Source: Peronospora farinosa (Eukaryota > Oomycota > Peronosporomycetes > Peronosporales > Peronosporaceae). Taken from it: 64,000 bases of DNA. The DNA is taken from NCBI GenBank assembly GCA_947646735.1, contig CANTFK010000807.1, positions 62,001 to 126,000 on the forward strand, in the 5' to 3' direction. The translations under genes and the position numbers were made by a program. Under the pieces are notes generated by a model. The model saw only the letters and a program-made list of their open reading frames with translations, made no database searches and was not told the origin of the DNA. Of this stretch, positions 1-11,029 are shown piece by piece; position 1 is the stretch's first letter; every line of letters starts with the position of its first letter.

Positions 1-54
1 AACAAATAATTCCTTTTAAACCGAATTTAGGCTCACAAAAATGACAACACTCAC

Positions 55-1733
55 CTCAACAGCCTTTTTCATATCAGCCGTGCCGTAAATCTGCAGAAAC
101 TGGTCAGCTGAACAGGACTGGACTAAAGACACTTTTGGAACATCACCATGTAGAACTACTAACGTTGTTTCGTCTATGATCTAATCCAGGCGAATCACAT
201 GATCAGTACAAGCATTCAAATTGTTGCACATATGCATCACTTAGCATACCTTTAAGTCGTGAATAATACCCAAATCCAAGTGCCACTCGACAATTTCGAC
301 AGTAGAAGGATCGAGAAAGAATAATACGCTCGAGCCAACGTTCCAGCTCACCAGCAATGTGGCAGCGTCTTTGACATCTTGTGGTGCATAAGGAGGGTCT
401 TGTAGGAACTTAAAGCGACCAAGCTTATTAATGGTTAAATTTCGAGGCTGAATTCCTACAAACAGCGGCATGCGTGTAAGAAAAATATGCATATATCCCA
501 TGAGTTCACAAAACTATAAATCACCGCAGCATAGACGTACCTTCTTCCGTGACGCACCCTGCACTTTGCAGAAATGGTATAGGATTCTTCGTGAGTGAAA
601 ATTTCAACGTTGATGACACTGCACCCGATTGCGGGTCTGCAACCCACACGCGTCGTCCTGGTCGCGATGAAAACACTTTGATTTCCCGTTTTTTGGCCGG
701 ATCGATCGACTCCACGTTTAGGCTGGTAAAGAAGCAAGCTCCGTACGCGCCTTGCCGTGCCTTTGTACCAATTTGAACGGCACTACCATCCCCAGAAGTA
801 AGATTTAACAGCAAAACACGCAGTTGGGATGATACCATGAGGATGTACGATCGATCGCTTTTTGCAAGATCTAGCTATACAAAGATCAAGTGAAAATAAG
901 CATGAGTAGTCATAATCATAACAATACCTCAAGCAATACTCCAGTGGGAGTCAATAATTGGTCAGCACATGTCAATTACTAGTCAAAACCATTACCTGTA
1001 CAATCCCCGTTTCTTCCTTAAGCAGTAATTCCGTGTCCGCGCTGCCAAAGATCGCCGACATACCGGCACGTAGTACTGTCTGACACACAAGACCTGCATT
1101 ACACGCCGAAAAAAGCCTCGTGCCGCGTTTGTCCCAAAGGAAACAGGTAATGGGGAATCCTGCGTGAAAGTCGTGCGAGAACTCGACCTTCTCACCGATC
1201 TTGTGGTAGTCCGACAGTTGCATCGCATACACGACGCCGCGCATGGAACCGACTACGAGGTGTTTCTGCTGTGGACAAATGCTTAGACACGTGACAGCCA
1301 CGCGGTCGTTGCTAGGTGGCGTGATCATCTTTACAAGATGATACTTGGTCGGTGTAACAAAGCTGTCGCCTTCACTGCGACTCAATGCCGACGTTGCATA
1401 CAGATAAACACTTCCATTATTGGAGCTAGAGTGCGGAATTAAATTCACATAAATCAGTAGTTGCAGTGACCATCACTCTGATCACTTTGTCCGCACTAAA
1501 AAGGTACTGCAAAGATACGAAACGTACCCACAAGCGAGAAAATTCTCCGATGCGTGCACACACGTGAAGCGAACCTTGCGGTTTTGCGTGACCAGACCTA
1601 GATCCTTGTAGTGTAGCAGCGGTCGACTGCGCACGGCCGTGGCTGCCGCGTCTCCCCTGTCAGACGGCATCGCTGCAACGTTTTCTCTTGGCGTTTGTAT
1701 GGTACTCTTAAGGATTCCAGTACGTCGTTTCAT
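55..1733 (-). CDS. HPS5/TECPR2-like WD40 protein, N-terminal part (partial, runs off left edge)
   Basis: Five exons join in frame: 1733-1528, 1425-996, 874-541, 455-250 and 180-55, with GT-AG introns of 69-121 bp. They give the first 434 residues, and the last exon ends at a GTGAGT donor at 54, so the gene continues outside the window. Residues form beta-propeller-like blades. The stretch GAYGACFF followed by SRPGRRVWVADPQSGAV resembles the end of the N-terminal propeller in HPS5 (BLOC-2 subunit, lysosome-related organelle traffic) and in TECPR2. The start ATG at 1733 follows an upstream region without further in-frame coding and is divergent from the E2 gene at 1985. HPS5 is the preferred reading; TECPR2 shares this propeller, and the missing C-terminus would decide. 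Confidence 0.68.
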
Positions 1734-1984
1734 TGGCTATTATTCAAAGAAATACGCACCAATCTGAGATTTTCTTTTCTCCATAAAACAACGCAATAGA
1801 CACAGTGTGACTAATACTAGCACCATTCTCTTTAGCTCCAGACTACAACTAACTGCATCAGCTCACGCTTGACGCGATCCGCATTCCCAACTGACGGAAA
1901 CGACTCAGACACTAATAAAAACGCAGTGACAAGGAGAAAGTAGCATTTACGCTACTCGAGTTGGCTTCTTCTCGCGCTCCGAGT
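1734..1984. promoter_or_regulatory. Divergent intergenic promoter region between HPS5-like and E2-like genes
   Basis: This 251-bp gap separates two start codons pointing away from each other, so it must hold both promoters. No motif was assigned with certainty. Compact divergent spacing like this is common in oomycetes. Confidence 0.4.
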
Positions 1985-3030
1985 ATGTATATGCGCTCCG
2001 ATTTTGCAGCTCTACGTGTGAGAAAAGATGTGAACGAGGTGAGCAACTGCTGATATGACCGTGTGTGAAGTCAATTGAAATGATTGGTGTCTTTCTGCTG
2101 CTTCTTTTACTAGTTGTCCAAGGCTAAGTTCACTTGCAGTCAAGCGACGACCCGCGTGGATTTTCCCGATGGTGCAAACAATATGCTGCAGATATTTTTT
2201 ACAATCGCGATTGCCGACGTATCGGGTCCATTTGCCAACGGAGACTTTACCTTCTTTGTGGAGATCCCCAAGACGTATCCCTTTCATGGTAAGATACGCA
2301 CGAGCAGGATCTGTGCTAGGGGGCTAATGTAGATGGATAAATTATGCTGACTTTGTATGTGGGTATTCGTGGCTATTGTATAGCTCCCAGTGTGACGTGT
2401 CTAACGAGGTAAGTCACAAATTACGATGCCTTGTAGGAGCCACATACTGACGAAATGGTGTTTTGTGGTTTACCATTTTTTGTACAAAGGGTATGGCATC
2501 CCAATATTGACATGGCAACAGGCAAGGTCATGATGCCAATACTTGGTAAAGACTGGCGTCCTGTACTTAGCATCAACACCGTCTTGCTTGGGTTACAGGT
2601 AATAAATCTGCCAATTCAATTGCGTCATCTTCGTATAGTGCTGGCTAACCTTGTGTTTGTTTGTTTGGCTCGTGTGTTTTCTCTTACATGTTAGTTAATT
2701 TTTCTTGAGCCCGGCACTGAATACGTCCTTAACGCTGGTGCAGCCGAGCAGCTGCATGAACATCCGGACCAGTTCAAAAGGGAGGTGCAGCAAATTCTTT
2801 GTGGGGGAAAGTTTTACGGTGTTGATTTTCCACCTCATCCGCGGCAGATTGAAAAGCAGCGGCAAGGTTGGGGATTGCGGGTCAAACGCCCACGCGATGA
2901 TGACTTCCATATAAGTAACGAATGGGACGGTATGGCAAGCCCCAATGCGAGTGACAGCATTAGTATTGAGGCTCCAGAGCTCATGGATTGCAGTGGCTTG
3001 TCGGCTTGGAAACGGCCGCGAATTGATTAA
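1985..3030 (+). CDS. UBC12-like ubiquitin/NEDD8-conjugating (E2) fold protein lacking the active-site cysteine
   Basis: Five exons (1985-2038, 2114-2288, 2384-2408, 2490-2598, 2695-3030) join in frame to 232 residues. The N-terminal helix (FAALRVRKDVNE), the HPN motif (VWHPNID) and the DWRPVLSINTVLLGLQ segment, followed by LIFLEPGTE, match the UBC fold and are closest to NEDD8 E2 UBC12/UBE2M. Where active E2s have V-C-L-N/D-I-L after HPN, this protein has VMMPIL, so the catalytic cysteine is Met. A low-complexity, basic/acidic tail of about 80 residues (containing VKRPRDDD and ending WKRPRID) follows the fold. It probably acts non-catalytically, like UEV proteins, as a scaffold or E3/NEDD8 binder. 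Enzymatic activity is not expected. The start is the first ATG, in the exon encoding helix 1. Confidence 0.8.
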
Positions 3031-3253
3031 ACAGCCCGTGCGTTGTCTCTTTCGTGACGTTTGCCTAGCTTTTGGCAACGAGTTTCAATACGTTTCTTAA
3101 GTTTTCGGCACGTGCATCGGCACCCATAAGCACTAGAATACTTAAATATATTTAACAAACATGCTCCAGCATCTTGAAATGGCTACATAAAGTGAGCCAC
3201 TAATCCAACCTTTACATATTGTAGCCTGCCAGTCCATTGAATTGCAGCCAGCG

Positions 3254-3966
3254 ATGGAGATGGAATGCCAGCAGACGCTGCTGCGGGACGCACAGTCCAC
3301 CGACGATATGGCTCGTTTACTGAGTCAAGAGATTGCATTGTTTCAGCGCAGCATGTATAAGAATCACAGCCAGCACCGCCGCGCCTTCTTCTTCCAAAAC
3401 TTGCAGCACGTCAAGCGATTATTGCGCGATTTTAAAGTGGAGACTTTCACGGCCACGTTCACAGAGGCTTCGGCTGTCTTAGAGCAATTTGAACTAGAGT
3501 CTGGAGCGCATCATATTTCATGGAAGGTGCTAGCTTCAGACCTAAAGATCAATACAGATGCTGTACTACGGAAGCTCGTGATTGTTGCGTCTGTTGCGGC
3601 AGAAACAATCTACGCAGCTCAGAAGGCGTACAAAGGTGTGAAAGAAAACAGCAGTCATCTGCATATTTCTATATCGGCATGAGGTACTAACTGATGCTTG
3701 TTAAAATTAAAACAATTGTAGGCTTGATGGTACAGTTCACGATGACGTACTTCATGCCGTTTGCATTGGTGATGAACAGCATCCTCGCACGACTAACCGT
3801 TCTATTTAAGACAGTGCTTATTCGAACCATTGAGCTTCACGGAGGCATCACGCTACTGTATCTGAACGAGGTGACCAAGTCTAATCCGCTTCGTGCTAAG
3901 GTCACTGCAGTCCAGCTTCGCGGATACAAAATTCCTAGCGACGTCTTGCAGATTGCAAATGCGTAG
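3254..3966 (+). CDS. NEPRO-like (nucleolus and neural progenitor protein N-terminal domain) protein
   Basis: Two exons (3254-3635, 3722-3966) give 208 residues. The 85-bp intron has a clear branch site (GGTACTAACTGATG) and joins TAC AAA G to GC TTG in frame. The protein is helical. Its pattern resembles the N-terminal domain of vertebrate NEPRO (C3orf17): [20 protein letters not shown], then a hydrophobic helix with [12 protein letters not shown], then YKIPSDVLQ. In animals that protein is nucleolar and linked to RNase MRP/P-type functions. The oomycete protein is shorter than the roughly 570-residue human one and lacks its C-terminal part. An upstream 5' exon before 3254 cannot be excluded because an acceptor-like TGTAG lies at about 3222. 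Confidence 0.55.
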
Positions 3967-5069
3967 CACGACCTCAAGAGATGAGCAATCAAGCGGTCAA
4001 TGTGAACGTGAAGAACGAGCACCCGACATGTAGGAAGAAACACTCGATGTAAAATACATGATATCGATACAAGGAACATACTCTGTACTATGTGACGTCT
4101 CCTCCAACATCCCATCACCCAAAAAACCAGTCTGCTCGAGATTGCCGACACAATGAGCTTCCTCGTTGCGAAAAACATATTAGCCAGCTACTGCACATGA
4201 TCTATTGGGGGGAGTGCTGTAGCCCGCGGTCGTTTTTATAGAACCTCCGCGACACCCTACATATGAAAGTGAGCACAAACTCAAGACTCCATCTATTCTG
4301 CCAAGTTAGCACACCTGCATGCTAAGATTCAGTACTCGTGTGGTCATGTCCTGATCCATTTCCACCTGTACGCCAATAGTACGCAGTGCCGGTGCTGCAT
4401 CAGATTCAAAACTCCATCAGAAACACACATACAACATTTTATGCTGCTCAAGGCTCAAGGCTCTCTTACCCACACAGCAACACAACTTTTTCGAAAGACC
4501 ACAACGATTGCACTTGAAGTTAGACGGCACCAACGGACACACGTGGCCCTTTTTAGGTTCACCACACTGCACATCAACCACAAATGCCTGTCAGCTCTCT
4601 TCTCCAAGCTCTAGATCACTCCTATATTACCACTTACACACCTTTCTACACCGGTAATTGCCTCGATTACGGTTTTGATTTTTGTTCGCAAGCTCCATGT
4701 CAAACCTGTCCCTGTTCATACTCATCGCAGCATTCCTCCCGTCCTGTAGCTGGTCCAGAAAGCCACTTGTCGGATGCATCGCACCCATTCTATAGTCCAT
4801 CATACCAGCTACAACATCACAAACACTAATCAGTTCGTAATAAAAGTATATATCCACAAAATCAACGTCCTGTTCATACTATCAGTCACGTCCATCGGTA
4901 TATTTTCGTCCATCTTTTAGGCGATGGAAGAAATATTTGATAAAAAAAATGATGCTGAATAAAACCTCATTCTTTAGACCATACCTTGACAAAAGACCTA
5001 TTCAATGTCATACCTCCTCGCTATCCAGTATTTTTATCTTTCCACTCCATCCACCGACACTTTGCAGCC
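3967..5069. other. Intergenic, no gene recognised
   Basis: About 1.1 kb between the NEPRO-like stop and the NUP62 start. Open frames on both strands are short, low in complexity and without recognisable domains. The last few hundred bases are AT-rich and pyrimidine-rich on the plus strand, as expected for the NUP62 promoter and 5' leader. Confidence 0.5.
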
Positions 5070-6677
5070 ATGTCGTTTAACTTCGGCGACGCCAGCGGTA
5101 GCAACTCCAGTTTCTCATTCAGTAACAATTCCTCAGCTCCTTCTACGTCCACAACTTCCTCCACAGTCCCTTCAAGTGGCTTCAGCTTCGGTGCGACTTC
5201 TAATGCCGCTCCCGCTTCTTCCGCAGGCTTCAGCTTTGGTGCCAAATCAACATCTACAGCTCCTTCTGATGCCTTGAGCAATGCTGCTGCTACTCCAGCA
5301 GCTTTTAGCTTTGGGTCAGCTGCTAAACCTGCTGCTACATCCAGTACTACGGCTACTACAGGTTCAGGGGCTCCGAAAGATTCAGGATTCAGTTTTGGTG
5401 CTACGATTCCAGCTGGAGAAGCCAAGTCGACGACGACATCGGGTTTTAGCTTCGGTGCAGCTTCTACAGAAGCTAAAAAATTGACAGCTCCTACGTCATC
5501 GGAATTTACCTTTGGTGCAAAACCTTCTGTTGCGGCTGATGCAAATTCTGGTGCTACGACGACGACAACAGCGGCGCCCATTTCGACGGGTGGATTTAGC
5601 TTTGGTGTAACAAGTTCAGATTCTACAAAACCTACTGAGGCAAAGTCTGCACCGGCACCAGCGCCAACAGCGTTTTCGTTTGGTGGAGCGAGTGCGAAAG
5701 CACCTTCTACTGAAGCGAGCACGACGACGGCGGCGACGACGACGACGACGCCGTCATTTGCGTTTGGAACGTCTACGGCGTCTACGACTGATACGGGAAC
5801 AAAAACTGCGGTTACGTCTACTGCTGCCACGACAACGGCCATTACAGCTCCAGTTACGGAGATGGACAAGCCTCCGGCTGAGTACATGGGCCGGACGATT
5901 GAGGTACAAGTTGCTGAGGAGAAGAAGATAATGATAAACGTACTAATGTCTTCGTTTTGCTTGAATTGGTGGGTGGGGGTGGCTACAGGATATCATAAAC
6001 GCTTGGAGTGAGCAGCTCGAGCGTAATGCTGACACCTTTACGACAGAAGCTGTTAAAGGTATAGAATTCGATATTTCCTGTCGGTAGGTAGTCGCACTGC
6101 TAACGCTTTACGGAATGCATTGACAGTGAGCGAATGGGATAGCGACCTCATGGACAGTCAGAAAAAGTTGGGCGACATTGCTGGCGACGTGCGGCGTATC
6201 CAAGTGGCGCAGAACGAGCTGGATACGAACCTCGACACAATCTTTGCGTACCAGATGGAGCTGAAGTCGACGCTCGAGGTACAGTTATCGTACACTTTAA
6301 GCTATTAGGTAGAAAAGTTGGTTCTTGAGAGGTTACGGCATGTATTCGTTATGCAGCAACTGGAGAAGAGTGTGGACAAGATGTACGAGTCGCAGAACCA
6401 GATGCCAGTTACTGCTGATATTGAGCGTGAGAAGACACTGCAGCTGTCGGTGGACGTCGATGACCAGCTGAACTCGATGACAACGACGTTGAAGGAGACG
6501 GTTGAGAAATTGAATAAGGCCCAGGACGATGTGGCAGACGAAAACAACCCGATGGTGCAGATTATGAAGGTGCTTAATGTGCACCACAACTCGCTGCAAT
6601 GGATTGAAGGCACCTCTGGTCGAATCAACAGTGAAATTGCGCAGCTGTCACGTAAGCTGCAGAACTCGTCGATTTAA
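5070..6677 (+). CDS. NUP62: Nucleoporin NUP62/Nsp1 homologue (FG nucleoporin)
   Basis: Four exons (5070-5903, 5989-6058, 6127-6278, 6357-6677) give 458 residues. Residues 1 to about 270 are Ser/Thr/Ala-rich with roughly ten FSFG/FGxF-type repeats, the disordered barrier of the nuclear pore. The rest is the Nsp1_C coiled coil: INAWSEQLERNADTF, VSEWDSDLMDSQKKL, TIFAYQMELKSTLEQLEKSV and HHNSLQWIEGTSGRINSEI all match conserved positions of the domain that pairs with NUP54/NUP58 in the central channel. Length is somewhat below the ~520 residues of animal NUP62. The start ATG opens directly into MSFNFG. All introns are short and phase-consistent. Confidence 0.93.
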
Positions 6678-7622
6678 AATAAAAAGTGCTCGGACGTGAA
6701 GTCAGCAGTGACTTGCAAGTTGAAAGAAAACAGTTCGTGCTGCCGTGCTTACGACGCGTATAGGCTCGTTATATGTGCTAAGTCTCCGACCATTGGTGAG
6801 GTATCATTGGACTGCAGAATAGGTACAGCTTTGCTTAACGCTCTCTTACTGCGCCACATTGTACCATTAATTTTGGTGGCCACGTCACTTGCTGTAAATC
6901 CTTAGGGACTACCTCTCACTCATCGTAACCGGTAAGTGCATGTCGCCGTGTACAGTGTGTTAGCCCGACGGTACTCGGTCATATGCTTCTACCATGCGGG
7001 TATGACACAAGTTATACCGGAGGAGTAGCCGAAGATGTCATGACAGAGCATCTCATCGATATTTGAGTTGCCAAAGCGGTTGCATTGCCAACCAAGTCAT
7101 CCAGTTGTTTTATTCTTCCATCACCGCAGTGACAAAACCAAGTTCATATTCAAAGGGATCATGTCATTTCGTATGGTGACAACCCTGTTGTTTATTGGAA
7201 AATCGATGTCGACAGGTGCGTCCAACACGTTTTAAATGGTCGCAATTTAATGCAACGGTGCGTGAGACCCCAATGTGGCATGTCTTCTTCTTAGATCATT
7301 CTCCAATTCGCCGACATCAACGTACCGCATTCGTTGTCGATATGTCGAGTGCTGTGCAATCTTCGCTTGTTGTGGTAGCCATAAATTATCACAACAAGCG
7401 ATCCAGCTAAACTTAATGATCGACTGTACAATGTTCCGAGTACAAAGCTTTTTAGTAATGCGACGTGTATACTGCGCTGTTGATCCTCTTGAAGAAGATC
7501 GAGCTGCAGATGGACTTCCGACTTGCGCCATTAGAAGACCTAGCAACGACAGTTGGACGTCATAGCAGCAAAAAACTTCCTTCATCACGGTGGATCGGAC
7601 GGATCCACGGTGCTAAGTCGCG
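6678..7622. other. Intergenic, no gene recognised
   Basis: No conserved domain is visible on either strand between the NUP62 stop and the first CAP remnant. Open frames of 70-110 codons exist but look like chance. Confidence 0.45.
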
Positions 7623-8075
7623 TCACGAACAATAATTACAAGTGGAAGTAGATAAGCGAAGGACATGATAAGCGCAAAAGCATGCATTTTCATCTGTAGT
7701 TGATCGACGACGACTAGAACTTGAAGTCACAGTCATTCTTGGCGGACTAATCTTGCTTGAAACTCTGATCACTACTGTAGATCTCTCAGCCTCGGACGAC
7801 GTGGGTACAGGCGGCTGCAACTGGAACGGTTTATTACTAGCTTTTTCAGTGAGTGTGGGTAAAGCTTGGACTTCATTGCCTACAATGTGTATACAGCAGT
7901 CTCCCCGGACCGGGGTCTCCTTCACCTTGCACTTGGCAAGGCGCGGATTGACCTGGTCCTGGTGTTCAAGCCCGTGCTAGAGCTTCATTTACAACCCTAC
8001 CAAAGTCCTGCGTCCAGTGGTGCTCGTTGGTGGTGTCCTTGCTGAAAGCGTATGATGCTCAGCATGCTAGAAGTG
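7623..8075 (-). pseudogene. CAP/SCP gene remnant (C-terminal part)
   Basis: On the minus strand just below 8070 the reading HHWTQDFG, preceded by ASYAFSKDT, corresponds to the CAP-domain end of the neighbouring intact gene (YRHYWTQDFG). A stop follows shortly after, and the tail continues in another frame as a 100-codon Ser/Thr-rich stretch down to 7623. The N-terminal domain is missing or unrecognisable. This is a decayed copy lying 3' of, and in the same orientation as, the intact CAP gene at 8518-9327. Confidence 0.6.
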
Positions 8076-8517
8076 CGATCAATGACCATTATATAGTCAA
8101 GTCGTAGTTTTCACTAAAGAGTGCAATTGAATAATGAAGTTGGCGTAGTGGTTTGCACTAAAGATAGCTAGCTAGCTTTTAACATGGCAATTCATCTACC
8201 TACCTATCTTTACTGGTTCACATGTTTTATTCATCATTTCTCATCTAGTCGACGAAAAGTATGTGAGTGATTGGGTTGAAATAGAGACTAGAATGTAGCA
8301 GTTTGAAATATACGACTAGCAGAAAAGCAGCCATCCCACGTTTCCTATGCTTTAAAAATGCAGTCCTTCCCATGAAGAGGCTTGTCGGTTGCCAAATCTA
8401 TACGCTGGGATACGTAATGTACATCGTTCCAGGTGATCTCTGGAATGTAGGGTTTCTTCTGGTTACTTGATGGTCGGTGCGTGTTTTCCTTCCCTCGCTG
8501 TTTCCACACTGGTGGAT
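8076..8517. other. Spacer between CAP remnant and intact CAP gene
   Basis: AT-rich sequence with short simple runs (TAGCTAGCTAGC at about 8166). No gene seen. It would hold the 3' untranslated region of the CAP gene at 8518-9327. Confidence 0.4.
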
Positions 8518-9327
8518 CTACCACGTATAAGGTGCATCAGTCTCTTTTAAACCGGAGCAACTACCTCCCAGGCTTACTTCTATTTCCGAAGGATCGATTA
8601 CCATCACTGGTTCGCCTGTCTCGCCCGATACGTTGTCGCCTTGAGTATCAAGTGACTCGATAACGACAGGAGCACCCGTGAAAGATGCATCACTTTCCTT
8701 TGAGCCGGAGTGAATATTGTCTGTGCTGACACCGGTCTCTGAAGTATCGATTGCCACGACAGGTTCATCCGTCTTATCGTTAACAGTCGCAATGTTGGTG
8801 TCAGCGATGCTCTTAACGTTACACTCTTCGGCGTCACCCGATCCAAAGTCTTGGGTCCAGTAGTGCCGATATGTGCCGTCAGCATTGTAGGAGTAGGCGG
8901 TGCCAAACGTGGTGTAGTCTCCTAGAATGTTTTCGAGGTGACCAGGAGACTTCAACCACGACTCCATGACAGAATTTACGTCAGGCTGGCCGGCGGCAAC
9001 ATTTTCAGCTACAGCATTCCAATCATAACCAGCTTGGGTGATGCGATCCGAAACACTCGTCCCATCGGTGCCCTTGTGGTCCAAATAGTCGTTAGCGGCC
9101 TGGTCGTCGGAGTGCCGTTGGGCTGCTTCCTGGAGCTTCTTGTTGGTGCACAACGCCGGAAGCCCGGCAACCGCCCTTACTTGATTAACGCGGTCGAGCA
9201 TGACAGAGAAATAGTCGTCCGACGGGGTGAACGTCTGCAAAGTTCGGTGAGCCTGACGCAAATTGTTACCTTCCGCCAGAGCAGCAGCGACAAGCAAAAA
9301 CGTGATCGAACGCTGCAAGTCAAGCAT
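8518..9327 (-). CDS. Secreted CAP/SCP (PR-1-like) protein with repeat tail
   Basis: A single exon of 269 residues. Residues 1-20 form a signal peptide (FLLVAAALAEG), followed by NLRQAHRTLQ. The CAP domain covers about 38-168 and resembles the bacterial-type SCP subfamily: QRHSDDQAANDYLDHKG (His84), AGYDWNAVAENVAAG (Glu108), SPGHLENILG (His130) and HYWTQDFG. The cavity His/Glu residues are present. The tail after GDAEECN is acidic and Ser/Thr-rich and holds two copies of a ~31-residue unit, beginning EPVVAIDTSETGVS and EPVMVIDPSEIEVS. CAP proteins are extracellular and in pathogens may bind sterols/lipids or act at the host interface; the role here is not known. It is the best-preserved copy of the left CAP locus. 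Confidence 0.9.
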   Translation of the reverse strand: MLDLQRSITFLLVAAALAEGNNLRQAHRTLQTFTPSDDYFSVMLDRVNQVRAVAGLPALCTNKKLQEAAQRHSDDQAANDYLDHKGTDGTSVSDRITQAGYDWNAVAENVAAGQPDVNSVMESWLKSPGHLENILGDYTTFGTAYSYNADGTYRHYWTQDFGSGDAEECNVKSIADTNIATVNDKTDEPVVAIDTSETGVSTDNIHSGSKESDASFTGAPVVIESLDTQGDNVSGETGEPVMVIDPSEIEVSLGGSCSGLKETDAPYTW

Positions 9328-9429
9328 CGTGCAGGTAGATAAATGTCGTTAAGTGATGTGTCTTGGCTGTGTAGGGTAATGCACTTAGTGAATTGAGTTG
9401 TGAGATCAAGTTAATGAGCTCTGAGCTCC

Positions 9430-9655
9430 ATCAAGCCCATGATTACGTTTTTATAAAGGTTGAGACCTTCCTATTTACCGTCGTGGTAAAGCCCTGTGCA
9501 CTCACACGAGTCCATTACTTCATTTCTTCAACCGTTACTTGATCTGCTCCATCGAGCCCGTGAATGCGTTTTTGTAAAGGTTGAATCTTCCTCTTGCAGT
9601 CATGGCAACGCTTTACGAGTCCACTACTTCATTCTTTAACCGTTACTTGTTTTGC
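9430..9655. repeat. Two-copy tandem repeat upstream of CAP gene
   Basis: Two units of roughly 115 bp lie head to tail. Each runs from CATCAAGCCCATGA / CATCGAGCCCGTGA through CGTTTTTRTAAAGGTTGA to GAGTCCAYTACTTCATT and AACCGTTACTTG. They sit about 100-330 bp upstream of the 8518-9327 CAP start, so they may form part of its promoter. Confidence 0.6.
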
Positions 9656-10116
9656 TTTGGTACGACGAAATCAGTCGTACAGGGCGCAGCAAATGACCGA
9701 AACGTGATATCCTTCCATAAATGCCCCCTACGAGCACTTTACTGCCATAGAGTTTATTCTTGTAGCGGCAAAGCAGCGATGCCTAGCTGAAATCCGATCA
9801 TCGTTTCGAGAAGGCCCTGGCCCAGCTCATCTGCAAACAGCAGAAATAAAGACACTTATCCAGACATCTCTGTGCCTGTCAGAATGATAACTATAGCGTG
9901 TTTTACTTAAAGGACAATTCCGTTGTAGTGGTTGTTTGTAACAGCTTCCTTACGTACAGTACATGCATATGCTGGTATATTACTCTGCAGCTTTTCGCCG
10001 CTACCTTTTATGATAAATACCCACACTGAAACCTTTCTCATCTACGCATCAACAACAAAGACACCGTGCCGACGTGATGCGGTCTTGGTTTAACATTCTT
10101 GATCACCTTGTAAACA

Positions 10117-10385
10117 TCATGAACAATGACACGATGTTCGGGTCCGGCAAAAATTAATGATCAGCACTACTGGATGCAGGAAGCGACAAGGAGGTGTGCG
10201 ATGAAGTGAATTGGCCTCTAGTGGCTTGCCCCGCTGCAGGATGCGACACAGGTGGCGTATCAGGTGCGAAGTGAAGCTAAGGCTGTTGTGGCGTCTACAC
10301 GGAAGACGGCGACGGACCTTTCCGCCGCTGTGGATTACACCATGGTCACCCTCGGTCCAGACCACCTCGACCCTTTGTAACCTAC
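10117..10385 (+). pseudogene. Possible CAP tail remnant
   Basis: Around 10265-10300 the plus-strand bases CAGGTGCGAAGTGAAGCTAA resemble the stretch coding for EVQGEAKTVL in the tail of the CAP genes at 54-57 kb. The frame is open for only about 60 codons, and no CAP domain precedes it. Weak call based on short nucleotide similarity. Confidence 0.3.
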
Positions 10386-10574
10386 AGTCCCAATGGTAAC
10401 TGTGTGAGTCGAACTATTAAGTGGACGCTACAAAGCTGCGTCAAGTAAACTCGTTCTGCTTTGTAAAGTATCTAGCCATCACGCGCATGGCACACCGACC
10501 CTGAATATGCTCTCCGTGCGCCAATACTCTTTTCTCACTTTGTGATTACCGTGGCGGCCACCATCGGCTTCTCA

Positions 10575-10935
10575 GATTGAACAAGGCCCCTGCAGGTCGT
10601 TGGTTTCGCGTCATTTGGACGACATAGCAAAGAACGACTACATGGCTCACGATGGCTACGATGGCTCTTTGGTGCTACAACGTGTTACCGAAGCAGGATA
10701 CGAATTGGATTGTGTGGCTGGGTACGCCACCGCTAGCCAGGAGGTGGTTGAGTCCGTCATGCAGGAGTGAGAAAAATATTTTGACCGTTTTATAAAACAT
10801 GGGTTTGGGCGCGGTTTGCTCCTACAACAAGACTAGCACGTATGGGATTCACTGAATCCTGGATGTGGCAGCGGCGCAACGGAGACGTGCGACGGCAACT
10901 CTAATAGCACCATCGTCGAGGTCTCACCACGACTT
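10575..10935 (+). pseudogene. CAP/SCP pseudogene (central domain)
   Basis: The plus strand reads AKNDYMAHDGYDGSLVLQRV, then TEAGYELDCVAGYATASQEV and VESVMQE before a stop. It matches the CAP segment from the first cavity His through the helix before SPGH. After the stop, CSYNKTSTYGI and GSGATETCDGNS resemble the end of the domain and the ETCDDG motif of the 54-57 kb CAP genes. Frameshifts and stops make it non-functional, and the N-terminal signal part is not seen. Confidence 0.7.
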
Positions 10936-11029
10936 TAATTTCTGACACCCTCGACACCGACTCTGTTTGCTGCCCTTAAAGCTACCTGCCATTGCTGGCA
11001 AGGTCAAGACATTTATGTCAGAAAGCTAA

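Noticed and set aside
4584..4829. 81-codon Ser/Cys-rich frame considered as a small secreted protein
   Set aside because: No signal peptide; low-complexity promoter-like DNA in front of NUP62.
5021..5887. 288-codon minus frame opposite the NUP62 FG exon
   Set aside because: Mirror of the repetitive Ser/Thr/Ala-rich coding strand; composition (VVVV, APKLKP) is explained by the FG repeats.
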